Below are positions 42,607-55,644 of a stretch of DNA of 64,000 bases, piece after piece. How positions within the stretch are numbered: the stretch's first letter is position 1; every line of letters starts with the position of its first letter. The translations under genes were made by a program, and so were the position numbers. Source of the DNA: Volvariella volvacea V23 (Eukaryota; Basidiomycota; Agaricomycetes; Agaricales; Pluteaceae); contig KB722736.1 of the NCBI GenBank assembly GCA_000349905.1, forward strand, positions 1,052,536-1,116,535. The letters are read 5' to 3'. A model generated the notes under the pieces. It was not told the DNA's origin and ran no database searches. It saw nothing but the letters and a program-made list of their open reading frames with translations.

Positions 42607-45600
42607 ATGTCTAGCCAGGAGGAAGATTCGCAAGCGACAGGGCAAGCCGAACCTCCGACCGTCGAAAGCCCACGCAATGGCGACCGTGACACCGCTCATC
42701 AGGTCAGTCCCAAAGAAGACATTGGGAGGAATGGACCCACTCAGTGTAGTCATTAGACCACGAATCGACAACCTTTGGTAGCTCTTGTACCTACCACAGC
42801 GCGCGGCTCGAACTTTGGTTCGTGCAATTGAGTCCTTCAGTAACTTGATCAATGCAAACAACATCACAAGACGATTGGTTCGATGTGCACTTCTATTGTT
42901 AGCCCGAATCAATCATGTGCTCTATATATACATAGGGCACACGCGCTTCCTCGAGAACTCCATCCACATTGGTCGTAAACTCTTGGACACTATATGCGAT
43001 GGGGATTCCAATCTATCGTACTATCAACTGCGTTTGGTTATCAGTTTATACGACCGCTTTACCCGTTTTCACGACGTCAAGGATTTGCGCGCTGCCTTCA
43101 GCCTTCAGTGAGCTGCACTACAACACACCCCATCCAGTCACAGAACCTGGCATTGGCATGCTAAAGCACTCGATGCATCTCTCACAGACGACTTCGAGAC
43201 AACCGGTGCTGAGCGCTCCATCGACGATGCTATCGCCCTTGAAACCCTAGCGATTTCGCAATGCAAGGAAGACCGCTTAAACCTCTCGTGGTGGCAGCAT
43301 TCTCTGGCAGTATCATACCGCCTTCGATTTGGTTGGAAAGCACAAGTGACGGATTTAGATGCAGCGTCCCAGTGGGTTAACTCAAGCATGGCGAACACCC
43401 TCAAGTCAAATACAAAAACGTTAATAGACCGGCGCAGTACCAAAGCAGCAGTCTTACGCGACCAGTTCAAAGCACATGCTACGCTAGCCGACCTTGATGC
43501 TGTCATTGCAGAGGCTCGATTCGTAGTCAATCGCACCCACAACCGCATTGACCGTGCTCGTCACTTTATGCTTCTCGGAAGTTGTCTCCACGATCGTTAC
43601 ATTCACAAAAGGAACAGGGAAGACCTCGACGAGTCTATCGATATCTATCGCAAGGCCATCGGAATGATACTAAAAGACCATGCGGTCTTACCAGTAGCCC
43701 ATCATAACCTTTCGGTTATCGCATAGAGTAGGTATACCCTCTTAAACCGCCATGGAGATTTGAAAGAGGCCTTGGGGAATAGCAAGCAAGCAGCTAAGGA
43801 AATAGCCCCTGATAACAAAAACAGGTACTACATATACGAGCAACTTGGTACTACGCTCCTCGTCCAGTACAAACGGGACGGTGTTCCTCAGGACTTGGAA
43901 CTGTCACTTAAATGGGTTAATGATGCACTCGAAGCTGCTGATCTGAGGGATAGGTATTATTTCAGGATCCTCATGAACATGGCTCAAGTCCATCAGACCC
44001 TGTTCAAAAGGCAGGGGAACTCCGAGGACTTTGATCTCGCTTTTATGTGGGTGAACAACGCATTGACAACATCTCCTCTACAGAATCGGGATTTGGCCTA
44101 CTTGCATCATTTCCTTGGCTTTTTGCACCGGGAACAATGGTCGCAATTCCGACATGTAGAAGACCTAGACCCTGCAATCAATGCTCAGCTCCTGGCCGTG
44201 CAGATGACTCCTCCGCTGGATCCAGAGCTACACGATAGGCAAGCTAACCTAGGCCTCTCTTACTCCGATCGATATAGGAAGTTTGGTGACCAGGATGACC
44301 AAGAGCAAGCACTGAAATGGCTCCATTTCGCGGTTGATTCGGCGCCTCCTGGGCACGGATCTCTTTCAAAGAATCTACCAATCATCTCATACGAGTATAG
44401 TGCACGTTATTCACGGAGACGTAAAGAAGAGGACCTGGAAAAGGTTATTATGTTCGCACTGCGTGCCGTTGAGCTACTTCCAAAAGATGAGAAGCAGCCG
44501 CACTGGCAGCTCTTCGGTGCTTTAGGAATTGCCTACTCCAAAAAGGCAGATCTGAATCACGATTCTGAAAGTATTGAGAATGCCCACCTATGATTTCATA
44601 GATATATGAATGCGAATCCACCAACAGAACGAGCGTGGATTCAAGCTAACGAATGGGCAAAGTTTGCCAAAAGGCACAACCACAAGAGTGCATGGCCGCG
44701 TACACTCGAGTAATGAGACTACTTCCCGCTCTGGGTTGGGAGCAAAATCGTTGTCCGGCATGAGACGCTGAAGCGACACGATTTGGCGTCCATTACATCT
44801 GGTCCAGTTGGAGCTTGTATCTGCTTTAACGCTCTCGAAAAAGCAGTGGAGTTCGCAGAGCAAGGCCTGGCAATTACATTCCAACAACTACTCGATCTCA
44901 GGGACGATCACACTGTTCTTCAAAATGCGTATCCCGAGCTCGCAGGTGATTTAAAGGCAGCCCCCAAGGAGCTTGAGCGCTATTCTGTGGATCAAGCAAT
45001 AGCCTTAGACCAGTCATTGGAGGCTAACCGCAGGCGTGCAGCTGATCGAAGAGAGGAACTACTCCACAAAATTAGGGATTCGGGAATTTCCTCTTGCCAA
45101 TGCCCTTCGAGAAACTGCGAGAGGTAGCTAACGAAGGCCCTGTTGTGATATTACACTGCGCTCCAGTTCGGGGCCATGCACTAATTTTGACAGTCAGGTG
45201 TAGAAGCCCTTCCGCTCCTAGAAACAACGTATGGTATTCGGGCCATGATGAGGCAATTGGATAAACTTAGAGATGCTTTGATGGCACTATCCATCAAAGC
45301 TAGGCGCGAATACCAGGAAGAAAGCCTATATGTAGACAAGGTTTTTGAGCCAGAAGTGAAGGAAAGTGGAAAGTTATTCCGGAAAGGGAGAATCGCACAT
45401 CAAAACAAAAGCTCTGCAGGAATTGCTTTCAATGAGGTGTTAGGTTGACTACGGGAGGGAATAGTATCTCCTATTCTCAACAAGCTTGCAAAGGTAAACC
45501 GTTCTACAACGCCTCAGTTAAATGGTTAGCCGGACACTTAATTTGCAGAACGGGACCCTGGAGGGCGCATCTGGTAGTGTCCGACCGGTCCATTTGCTTA

Positions 45601-46307
45601 TCTGCCTATTCATGCAGCCGGCCCTCCAAACAGCTTCATTCACCCCCACCCTGGGGAGTCTCATACGCGCAAGAGCAGCACATGCCAAAGGATACAGCGA
45701 CCCCTGCCTCATAGCCGTTGCATTATCAGAATTTGCTGAACTCACCATTTCATGCCTTCCAGGTGTGCTGGAGGAACTCAAAAGAGTACAGAATGTTGCT
45801 CGAGCGGCCAGCATCAACAATGACGTTCTCGTGAATCAAGAAGCGACTTTACAAAACGTTACCCAAGCACTCGCCAAATCGTCTTAGTTGCATCTTGCTT
45901 GTCACAGCCAGTAAAACACCAGCGACCCGCTGAAAAGTGGCTTAGTGTTGTACGATGCCAAGTTGGAATTAAGGAGGATCATGGAGATGCCCTGTTCAAA
46001 TGCGCAATTTGTCTTTTTTATCTGCTTATGAAACGGCCATGGGGGACAAGGAAATGACCAACGAATCTTTACACTTGGCTGGTGGTATGTTATTTGCTGG
46101 GTTCGGAGGCGCCGTTGGAACGCTATAGTCGATCAACGACGTGGATGGCCCTTTTATTGCTGAGAATGTCTACCATCAATTATTCACCACTGGTGAGAGA
46201 CCAGATGCCAAGAACGTAGCGCCAGCCTTACACAATGCTATCCAATCTCTTAGGCGCAGCGGAGTACCTTTATATCGTCGGGTGCCTTTCATACATCTAG
46301 GCATCTA
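42607..46307 (+). pseudogene. decayed TPR-CHAT (caspase-like) gene
   Basis: One long coding trace of a tetratricopeptide-repeat protein ending in a CHAT protease-like domain, a family expanded in mushroom genomes. The TPR part (about 42785-45100) stays in a single frame but has in-frame stops at 43109, 43724, 44591, 44711 and 44714. Repeats such as DLDESIDIYRKAIGMILKD and DLAFMWVNNAL-like units are clear. A conserved link follows (NALEKAVEFAEQGLAITFQQ, ELERYSVDQAIALDQSLEAN). The CHAT part is spread over three frames: FEKLREVANEGPVV near 45106, SGVEALPLLETTYGIRAM near 45194, SLIRARAAHAKGYSDP near 45660, LHLACHSQ at 45888 bounded by stops at 45885 and 45912, and GDKEMTNESLHLAGGML near 46042, with a stop at 46126. 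The catalytic His is kept, but the Cys of SACET is Tyr (codon 46027-46029). The start is a guess. Confidence 0.85.
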
Positions 46308-46627
46308 AGGCCATTAAACACATCTAATGCTCACTGGTCGAGTTTCCTGGCTAGTTAATGTGTTAGTACATATGCAAACATTGCGCCACTGTATCGAAAC
46401 CATCTGGACTGATGGACTGATAGAATAATTCAAGCACCAGGTCGTGCACCACCAATATAGGTGTTTTTATTTGTGTTCTGAGATGCCAGCGCTCAACGAA
46501 GTACTATGTATTTGCGTATATTGAATGGCATGATAATATACAGGGTCTATGAACAATGCTGCTGCCAGCCCAAGATGTAGCAAAAGGAAACAAGAGAAGG
46601 AACTAAACGTTGACAAGCAATAACATG
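46308..46627. other. convergent 3' intergenic region
   Basis: 320 bp between the pseudogene end and the stop of the TPR/Mlp gene. AT-rich, no motif seen. Confidence 0.4.
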
Positions 46628-49600
46628 CTATGAAGGAGTTGGGGGAGGTGGACGACGCAAAACAACAGGAGGTTTGGTACTAGCAGCGGGCTGCGTTGGA
46701 GCAGCGTCTGCAGGTTTCAATCGCTTGGCAAGCGAAGCCTCATCATTCGTTGTTGTAGCTTCAGGCTCTCTGGGACGCTTTCCTGCAGCACCCATGATCG
46801 ACATCCCTGTAGGAGCTGCAGCACTTGTAGATGCAGCAGCACCAGCAACCGCTGCTGCAAGAGGCCTGGGGGCTGTGCCACGCCCGACTGGGGCACCTCC
46901 ACGGGCTTGGCCTCGCACGGCACCACCTCGACCGCGCCCTGATGGTGCTGCAGGAGGTGCTGCCGGTGTCAACGACAACGGCTTTCTCGGCAAGCTTCCA
47001 GGTGCGGCTGGGGGGTTTGCAGCAGCATTTGATGGACCAGAAGGAGCCTGAAGTGCAGCGGTTGTTTTTGCCGTGCTGGCAGCTGTCGTAGTCGGAGGAC
47101 CGGCTGCCTTCAGAGCAGATGGCGGCTGCGGAGCTGTGGTTGTAGTGGGTGAAGGAGCGGGTGGTGTCGGCTGGCTTGCAGGTTGGGATGAGGGTGTAGT
47201 AGTGGGTGCCGACGTAGCTGGTGCTGGAGCTGCCGGGATCATCCCCGCCGCTCGCCAGCGCTCGACATCAGTCTCCAATTCTTTCAGCCTCTTCTGAGCC
47301 CTGACGAGCTGAGCGTCCTTGAGTTTGAACTTTGCCGCACCTTCAAGACGACCACGTTCAATTGCAGAAGCAATCTGGGCGGCCTGTTCTGCTTCGATCG
47401 ATTTCTTATATTCAGCAAGTGCTGCATCAATAGCGGCCTGCTGATCTGGGGCTGGGGCGGGTGTCGAAGCTGGGGCGGCGGCAGCTTCACGAGCAGCCTG
47501 TAATTCTTGTTGGTGTGCAGTTTTCAGGCGTTCCTCCAAGGCCCGTAACTCCTCTTCATGCTTCTTCACTAGGTCTTCTGGTGGAGGCTTATCAGGTTGG
47601 TCTGGGACCTGCAATTTCGCCTTCGCCTCAGTTTCCGCCGCTTTGGTTGTCTTCAGTTCTTCCGACAACTTAGTCTATCAGGTATCATTAATATGAGACA
47701 GCAAAGAAGGGTTGCAGGCACTTACATTCTGGAACTTCAATGTCTTTATTTCATTATCCATCTTTCTGGCTTGCTCAGTAAAGCTCTGGAAAGGATATCA
47801 TTGGGAATATAGCCTTCCGTACGGGTAATTCTACCAACCTTAACTTGGGCCTGAGCTTTGTCGCGTGAACGAATGAGTTCCGCCTTTTCTGTCTCCCATG
47901 TCTCATTAGAAGGGGGAAGCTGAGAGGCATTAGCCGTCCAGGTCTCTTTTTCTGCCAACAATGCATCGCGTTCTGCTTGCAAAGCAGCCTAGAATATAGT
48001 TTAGACTTAAAGCACTTCGCATGTTCGACAAGGTCAACTTACAAGGGCGGATGCGTTGGAGTCAGATGATGGCGCATTCTTGAGGTTTTGCACCTCCGTC
48101 TCAAGCTCTTTAATCTTGTCCGTCAATTGATTCTTTTCGGTTATGAGCTGTGATTTAGTGGCGTTAAGCTCCCCGAGCTTCGCTTTGAATTGCTGCATAT
48201 TATGTGCAGCCCTGTCCTTATGGACCTTGAGCACTTCCTCCAGTTTTTCGATCTAGGTCAACTGATTAGTGTACAAGCGGCAAAAAGGTGGAAGGCAACT
48301 AACCCTCTCAGCCTTAGTGGTGTTTTCTTGTTGGAGGTCCGCTTTCTCAGACTTTAGCGACTCTAATCCATCTTTAAGAGACTGCAGCTCAGCTGGGTCG
48401 GTGCGATCATACTTGGGAAAGTTAGCAATAAACCGCGGATCGAAGCAATGCAATACCTTGGATAGCAGCTGTGTATTCCGTTCTTGCCATCTGCGATTCT
48501 CTTCCTCGAGGCGCTGTACCTGATTCTTGCTAGCTTCTACTTCAGCCCGGGCAACTCGAGCCTCTTCCTTTGCGGGCTCGAGTTGCTCTGATACAGCCTT
48601 GAGCCTAAATTCGAGATCCCTTGCCTTCTTGGAATGACTTTCTAGCTCCGTTCGCAGCGTAGCATTACTTTCGCGAAGAATATTCAATTGATTGATGCGT
48701 TCAATGAGCTCGGCGTGCTGAGCCTCAGAAGTAGCGCTCTGGACGGCTCGTTCACGTTCCTGCAAATCAATTGTTAGACGACATAATGGGATTGGGACTG
48801 ACTCGACACACTTCAGATAGGGCAGTTGTGGTCTCTTCGAGGGACTGACTAAGGTGCTTGACTTGATTCTTAAGATGAATAACCTCCTGTTTACCAAGCT
48901 CAAGTTGCAGATCGACAATTTCCTTCTCCTTACGCAAATATGCAACAACAGATCGGAGCTCAGCAACTTTAGTGTCTGCGTTGTCTGTTCCTTCGCTTTC
49001 AGCGGTGGTTGACAATGTGGTCGCGTCTGCTACTTGACGAATACGTGCAGCTTGAGAGCTAACTGACTCAAGGTGTTGATGAAGGATGGAGTTTTGGGTA
49101 GTCAAGTCTTTACAACTATGGACGCAGTTAGTAAAACATTTGGGTTTATGTAGCTTCAGCCGACTCACCGAGCGCTAAGGTCGGTGATCTCTTTATCCAG
49201 GGCATCCTTTTGTTGCTTCCAACTTTCCTCTGAAGAGCTCAGTTTGGCTTTGGCAGTTTCAGCGGCATTCAAGTTATTGCGAGCAGCAGTTTGGGCATCG
49301 GATAGTTGTTGCTTAACTGAGTCCAGGGCCTTGATTGCTTCTGCGTGTCCAATGACTTCGTGAGAATATCTCTCCTCAGCTGCCTGTAGGCATAGTTAGC
49401 CTCCACTATCAAGGTCCGTTTCGCGACAATACCTTTGTGCGCTCTTCCAATTGCTTGAACTCTTGTTCGCGAGAGGTGCGGTCGTGCTCAGAATGTTTCT
49501 CTGAGGTGCTGAGATCTACAATCGTGTCCTCAAGCTGCCTCTTATCTGCCAGCCAGGCCGCCCGCTCAGTTTCCAGTGTTTTCTGGAGGTCGTTCAACTT

Positions 49601-52600
49601 CGAAGTTTGTTGAGAGAGCTCTGCTTGTACAGATTCCAACTTCTCTTGTAATGCCTTGACCCCGGACTAAGGAATAGCCGGGTAAGTAATGATCATACAA
49701 ATTTTCGTAGAAAAACTCACTTCGTGACGAGCAATTTGAGCCTCCGTAGCAGTTTTATAATCTTCGTAGGTGGCGTTGAGGCTAGCAAGTGCCTCCTCGC
49801 TGGCTTGACTAATCTCCCGGAATTGTTCGACGTGGTTCTTAGCAGTGGTAAGGTCATGTTCAGCTACTTTGAGTGCAGACCTAAAGTAACGTTCATGAGT
49901 GAGACGGAGGCGGCGGAAGGCACACTATGAAGTTTACCTCAGTTCAGCAACTTCAGCTTGCAACTGTTGTTCGGCGTTGCTATCTTGATCAGCGGGTTGA
50001 CTCGTGACAGCACCACTGATTGTGCGACGATCATAAACTGCGAGTTTCTCCTCGGTACCACGCAGCTGGCGGGTGAGATCTTCAATGCGTTCTTCTAGGT
50101 GTTTCTTGCTCGTTTCTGCGCTAACCAGTGACTCGCGAGTCTGAGACAACTGCGAAGCCTGGGAATTCGGTGTTAAGAGCAATTAGTCTAAATTTGATGG
50201 AAAAGACATACCGCTTTGTCAATACGAGATTGAAGCTCCTTCAATTCAATATCCTTCTGCAAGGTGACATGTCTGACGGCATCTCTTTCTTGGGAAAGTT
50301 GTGTGCGGAGATCTTGCCTGAAAAATCATTCAGTGGCTACGGTTCAAAAATTATTATCAATAACTCACGTCTGGTTCTCCAAGAGTTGCAGTTGGGATTC
50401 TAGTCGCCTGCGGTCATTCTCCCCTGCACGTTCAAGTTCGGCGTGCATCTTTTGAACGTTGAGCATAAGGTCAGACAAGCGTGATCGTTCCAAGTTGAGC
50501 GTCTTGTTCTCTTCTTCCAATCGTGTTCGAGCATTCTGGCCATACATTAATTCAAGCACCATTGTCTCATAAACCCAAAATACACTTACATTCCAAATAT
50601 TCTTCTCAGCTCGGAGATTTGCATTCTCGTTGCGCAGTTGCTCGACGCGACTGTTGGCATCTTGCAACTCATTAGTAGCACGATTGCATGCGATGTCGAG
50701 GCGTGTCCAACGGTCATAAAGGTCTTGATATCGCTTGCTGGCGTTATCTAGCTCGCGAGAAATGACGGTGTATTGTTCCTGGCTCACGCGGTGGCGTTCT
50801 AATAGAATATTAGCGAGGCACCTGAGCGACACAGCTTTACGTACCAGTCATGCTCTCAATTCTTGCGTTGGCTTTCGCTAGCGCCGCACTCAACTGCCCA
50901 ATTTCACGTTGTGAGGCAAATACCTCGTCTCTCAGCCGCTCCGCATCGATACCCATCTCGGTCTTGTAAGCGTTGAATTGACTCTGAACTTCCTCCAATT
51001 CCTTTGCAAGTTCGCTGGCGGGACCAATTCCAGGCTGCTCACTGCTGACTGACACATTGCCACCAGCCTTCTCCACACGAGCTAACATACCACGCAAGGC
51101 ATCTCGCTCCTTCATATATGCTTGTATAACAGTCTCATGGTTCTTCTTCTGTCGTTCAAGCTGAGCGGCAAGTTCTTGCATGGCCTCATGCGCTTCCTTT
51201 ATTGCCTCGCTCTGCTCCAACTCCATTCCCTCCCTGTATTCTCTCTCCTCGTCCTCCATCTTTTTGCCTAGTTCTCTCACAATCTTCAACAACTTTTGGT
51301 TCTGCTCCTGCAGCCCACCAATAGACTTGAAAAGAACGAGGTTATTGGTAATAACGGATTCGGTGTCTTCAACCGGTGCAATGTGTTCAAGATCTTCATC
51401 AGCTGGGATTGAAGGATCGTCGCGACGAGCAATCTCTTTCAAGAGTGATTGAACCTGTCGGCCGAGGTCATTAAGCTGCTTCTGCATGAGTTCATTCTCT
51501 TGGATCGACTTGGTAAGCTTCTGAGAAGCTTCCTGTGAGAGTATATCCTTGGCATCGCGCTCTGCTAGGGTTTGAGCGAGTTGAGAGCCGAGTTGGGCAG
51601 CTTCGGATTGGAGACGTTCGTATTCCGCGCGCTGCTGAGAAAGGATAGGTGCCTGGATACGGAGGTGTGAGTATTGAGCTTAAATACCTGTCTCAACTAC
51701 ATACCCGCTCTTCAATCTGTGCCAAAACAGCTGCTAGAGTGCGGTCCATGTGATCGTATTCCGCACACTTCTTTGCATAATCCTCCTGAAGACGAACATA
51801 ATCCGCATACACCTGGGTGAAAGTCTTTCCTGTCTTCTGTGCCTTGCTCGCAATAGCGACAGTGGGACTGAGAGTCATCAAACCCTCCGACAATGGGTCC
51901 AGTCCCACTGGTCCCGGAGTGCGGATTGGTGTCCCTGGTGTCCCTGGTACAGCGCGTCCGGGTATAGGTAACTCACCTCTACCCATCCGCTCAAGTACAC
52001 CTTCCAATTGGTCCACCCGCTTCTCAGCCTCCTCTCGCGCCTGCCTCTCTCTTTCTATCTCGTTCTTCAACGAGGCTTCTCGCCTTTCAGCACGTTCACC
52101 AACACCTGCCCACTCCCTCTCAATATTTTCTACAATTTCCTTGGCCTGTGCCTCTCGCTCTTCCATCATGCTCACCAATCGCTTCAATCCCGTTACCTCG
52201 CTCGCATAGGTTGCCTCCTGTTCAGCTAATTGACCAGTCAGGTCCTGAACTTTGGCTAACGCTTGAGTGAGTTGATGAGATTGCGATGCATTCGTTGATT
52301 GAAGAGTCTTGAGAGAGGCTTGAGCGGCAGCGTGAGCTTGCTCCAATGAGTCATATGAAGCTTGAAGTGAGGCCAATTCGCTTTGCTTAGATCGTCGGAG
52401 CTTGCTAAACTCGTCAATCTTCGCGGTGAGTTCATTATTAGCACGTTCAGCCTCAGATTGTGCAAGCTCCAGTTGTTGAGTCAAAGTCTCGATCTTGAAC
52501 TAGAAGAAAGAAGTCACACTCAGCCTTTGTTTCAACTAGCCGGGTAAAAAGCTACCTTGGTTGACGTCTCTGTTGAACGAAGTTCGCGAACGGTGGATTC

Positions 52601-53341
52601 TAAAGCTTGATGCTCGTAACGGGATTCTTTCAGGTTGTTGCGCAGAGACGTGATTTCCTCTTGTGAATGTGTGGCAAAGTAAGCCCATGTCACGAGTTAT
52701 GAGGAGGCAAGGCTTACCATCGCGTTGTGCATCCTCTTGCTTGAGCCTGTCGATAACAACCAAAAGTTCACGCTTCTCGCGTTCTGTTTCTTCAACCTTG
52801 CTCTTTAACTGTCCAACCTCTGAAGATGAGGATGATTGTGAGTTTGTCAAAGAAGCTATCTGTGCCTGTAGTGAAGCTTGAGATGAGGCTGAAAAGGTAG
52901 TTAGAACGTTGTTGAGGGAATGAGTGCTCGACTATTGTACTCACCCAGTTGGTCCCTTTCTTCTTTAACTCGCTTCAATTCGTCCTGCACGTTCCCCAGT
53001 GTGGTTTCAAGTTCGTGTGCAAGCCTTTCACGGTCTTGAAGCGCCTGATCCAACTCCACGTCCCTCTTCTCCACCTCCGCACGTGCTTCGTCTAGCTCGC
53101 GCCGGGTGGCGTCAGCATCTGCAGCTTGGGCCACAACTAACTTGTACAGTGCCACGACAGAGTCGGAGGAGGGGTTGGCGTAATTAATGTCAGGAAGTAA
53201 CGTAGAAAGTGCATCAACGTCAAGCTCGTCGGGTATAGGGATTGTAAGGTGGGAGTCCTCCATAGGTTGAGTCTCCGCCACGTCTTGGTCAGCAACAGCC
53301 GCAGCTGCGGCCTGTTTGCTTTTTCGCCGTGTTTTCATCAT
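46628..53341 (-). CDS. nuclear basket nucleoporin TPR/Mlp1-like coiled-coil protein
   Basis: The largest gene of the window. It starts MMKTRRKSKQAAAAAVADQD at 53341 and has more than twenty short introns; I estimate about 1,800 residues. Nearly the whole product is heptad-rich coiled coil (for example ELDEARAEVEKRDVELDQAL, RVEQLRNENANLRAEKNIWN, EITDLSARc-type linkers between exons). A short early segment before the coils, PIPDELDVDALSTLLPDI, resembles the Mlp/TPR head. The central exon ANARIESMTGT to ELVKLTKSIQENELMQK-type sequence near 51490 and the exon 51693-52484 match the conserved TPR middle region. The tail (46628-47668) loses the coil and becomes Ala/Pro/Thr-rich with an RGRGGAVRGQARGG box and a basic KRPREPE/AKRLKPAD signal, ending RRPPPPTPS. 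Such proteins form the inner nuclear-pore basket in mRNA surveillance and chromatin tethering. The identity rests on size, architecture and segments rather than a catalytic motif. Confidence 0.8.
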
Positions 53342-53628
53342 GATTGAAAAGGAGGGGGAGGGGAAGTGGTTCGCCAAAAAGGTGTGAAAAGCCCGAGGTG
53401 GCGACGAACGAGCTTCCTGGGGTGTGAGTCGGGAGTCGGACGCGCTGTGACATGTCCCTTCCCGCACGTGGTCCCGATTATGTAAGCCAGGTGCAAAAGC
53501 TCTGAACCTTAATTCTCCAGTGTCAACACAAAACCACAATCTTTGGGTGAGCCCTATTGGTATCGTTGCGCGTCGAGTAGCGTTAATTTGGAGCATTCCA
53601 GTCACCTTCTGACTCATTCTACCGCACA

Positions 53629-54157
53629 ATGAGCCACGTCGCCAAAGGAGAGAAAGAATACGACGCCACTGGTGCCCCAGTGCCCGCTGCCAAAATCCAC
53701 AAAATCAGGATCACCCTCACCAGCAGCAATGTTAGGAACCTGGAGAAATGTGAATTTTACTTCGCATCCTTCGGCTTGCACTTACCCCTCTATAGTCTCT
53801 AACGACTTGATCAACCGTGCTAAGGATAAGCAGCTCCGAGTCAAGGGCCCTGTCCGTCTCCCCACCAAGGTCCTCAAGATTACCACTCGTAAGACTGTAC
53901 GTCCTGATGCCACACACATAGGCATTTGTGTAGAAGGTTTGATAATTTTATTAGCCTTGCGGTGAGGGTTCCAAGACCTGGGACCGATACGAACTCAAGA
54001 TCCACAAGCGTCTCATTGATCTCCACTCTTCCAGTGAGATCGTGAAGCAAATTGTAAGCCTCGCTCATGGTGCTGTCGATGTTTTTGTACTGATTAGCTA
54101 TAGACCAGCATCAGCTTGGAGCCCGGTGTCGAGGTCGAAGTCACCATTTCTGCTTGA
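53629..54157 (+). CDS. RPS20: 40S ribosomal protein uS10 (S20)
   Basis: Exons 53629-53749, 53796-53896, 53955-54053 and 54104-54157 give 124 residues. After [20 protein letters not shown] come [79 protein letters not shown] and [13 protein letters not shown], an unbroken match to eukaryotic uS10. Introns of 46-58 nt are too short to hold a box C/D snoRNA. It is divergent from the TPR/Mlp gene with 287 bp between starts. Confidence 0.95.
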
Positions 54158-54356
54158 GCTATGTATCCTGCGAAGCTATATGTATCGTATGTAGCAATGA
54201 TGACAGCATGATTACTGGCACGCGTGTGACATAAGATAATCTCTTGAGGCCTAAATTATGGGTCTTAATTTCCAAGCTAATCCGCTTAATGGTTCACGAG
54301 ATTAAATCACTCCTTGACTTCGATACACCCAATATACTCCCTCACCAAGACTCACG

Positions 54357-54721
54357 ATGGGCAAAAGTGCCAAGTTCCTGAAACGCACCGTAAGGAACTC
54401 TCCTTCCGTGTCTTGATAACGTTCTGAGGTCAGTCCCAGCATAAGAAAATCAAATCATCCATCGCTGCTTCCAAGTCGACACAGGCCCACCAGCCCACTA
54501 CTGCCGTCGCGTCCACAAAAGAACAGCACCAGATACAAGCTGCAAAGAAGAAGGCTAGTCTTAAGGCCAAAGCCACAAAGTCCAGCCAAAACAACTCCCA
54601 AGAAAAAGGCGTTCTCGGGGGAGCAGACTATGTAACGCTCATGATGGGAGGGAGACGAAAAGCAAAGGCAGAAGCCGCGCTGTTACCAAAAGAAGATGAA
54701 AATATGGACACTTCGGACTAA
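54357..54721 (+). CDS. small basic nuclear-type protein, unknown
   Basis: Exons 54357-54389 and 54434-54721 give 106 residues. The start MGKSAKFLKRT is spliced to SQHKKIKSSIAASKSTQ. The rest is rich in Lys, Ala, Gln and Ser, with AAKKKASLKAKATKSSQNNS in the middle, then GGADYVTLMMGGRRKAKAEA and an acidic end EDENMDTSD. I do not recognise a named family; small Lys/Ala-rich proteins with this kind of head are often nucleolar. Clean splice sites and the downstream polyA-like region support a real gene. It lies 200 bp after the ribosomal gene on the same strand. Confidence 0.65.
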
Positions 54722-55644
54722 GGGTATATCAGAGCGTGGAAGCGTGCATTCAGAGTGGTTTTGGTGCAATTTTTGGAGTGGGAGTGGTTGGTAGGCGCTG
54801 CTGTATTGCACTTGGGCGTCCTCAGGTAGCCTCAGGTTCTAACCCAAAATTTCTGGGTCCACCTTATTGGGCAAGCCTATTGCCCGAGGGGATACCCCGT
54901 TTAGAATGACGTCTTGTTGCTTGTGGCAATTTCAAGCGGGCTTTATGCCAGTACCGGCCATCTGGTTCTTCAATCGAGCAAGATTTTAAGCAATCTGCAT
55001 GTGGCCGTAGTCCAAGACAAGCGAACTATCTATATCTCCTCTGATTGCCCTGAGTATATGACCACAATCCCCTTTATGTCGTCGACTACCATGACAATAG
55101 CGGCGCCTCTCATATACATCGCAACCGGAGAGGGTTTAAACGAACATTCTGATGGAACTCGTACTACATCCTACACCCATAAGGATACAAGGCTATGAGA
55201 AACACCGTCAATAGTTCGAGATTTGAAGGTGCACTTCGTGAACAACAAGCAAGAGAAGGCCAAGTAGCTATTGGTTGGTTTGTTGTTTTTCTTGAGATAG
55301 AGGTCCCGTTGTGCAACTGCAACTAAAAAAGAATAAAAACAGGGACAAAATGAAATGGAACCCGGGAAGTATAGCTGGTAGAATGACGAATAAGCCGATA
55401 GGACACTCTTGGCCTTCGGCAGTATAAGAGAACGAACAACTGAAAGGAGAGTAGAATAGAAAAGAAAGCAACACGTTAAGAGAGTGTGTGAAAGAGAACG
55501 AAACTTATCGAAGAAAAGTGAAGCAAAAGTTCCAAATATCCCCAAGGTGAAGAATGCACTTGAATGACCCGGGTTGAACTACTATGATCTTGGTTGAGGA
55601 CAGACAACCAGACCTGAGCGGGGCCTGTGCCCTCAACAAAACCC
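54722..55644. other. convergent intergenic region, 923 bp
   Basis: Between the small basic protein and the 3' end of the type I membrane protein gene. A frame at 54914-55198 (+) and others on the minus strand show no motif. The second half, next to the membrane-protein stop, is AT-rich and is probably its 3' untranslated region. Confidence 0.4.

Noticed and set aside
42607..46307. Intact TPR-CHAT gene with many introns
   Set aside because: Stops fall inside conserved motifs (next to HLACHS and after GTL), where an intron would delete core residues, and the catalytic Cys is replaced.
46674..47297. Plus-strand Ala/Gly-rich open frames
   Set aside because: They are antisense shadows of the Ala/Pro-rich tail of the TPR/Mlp gene.
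53897..54103. snoRNA inside the ribosomal protein introns
   Set aside because: The introns are 46-58 nt, too short for a box C/D or H/ACA RNA, and show no box pairs.
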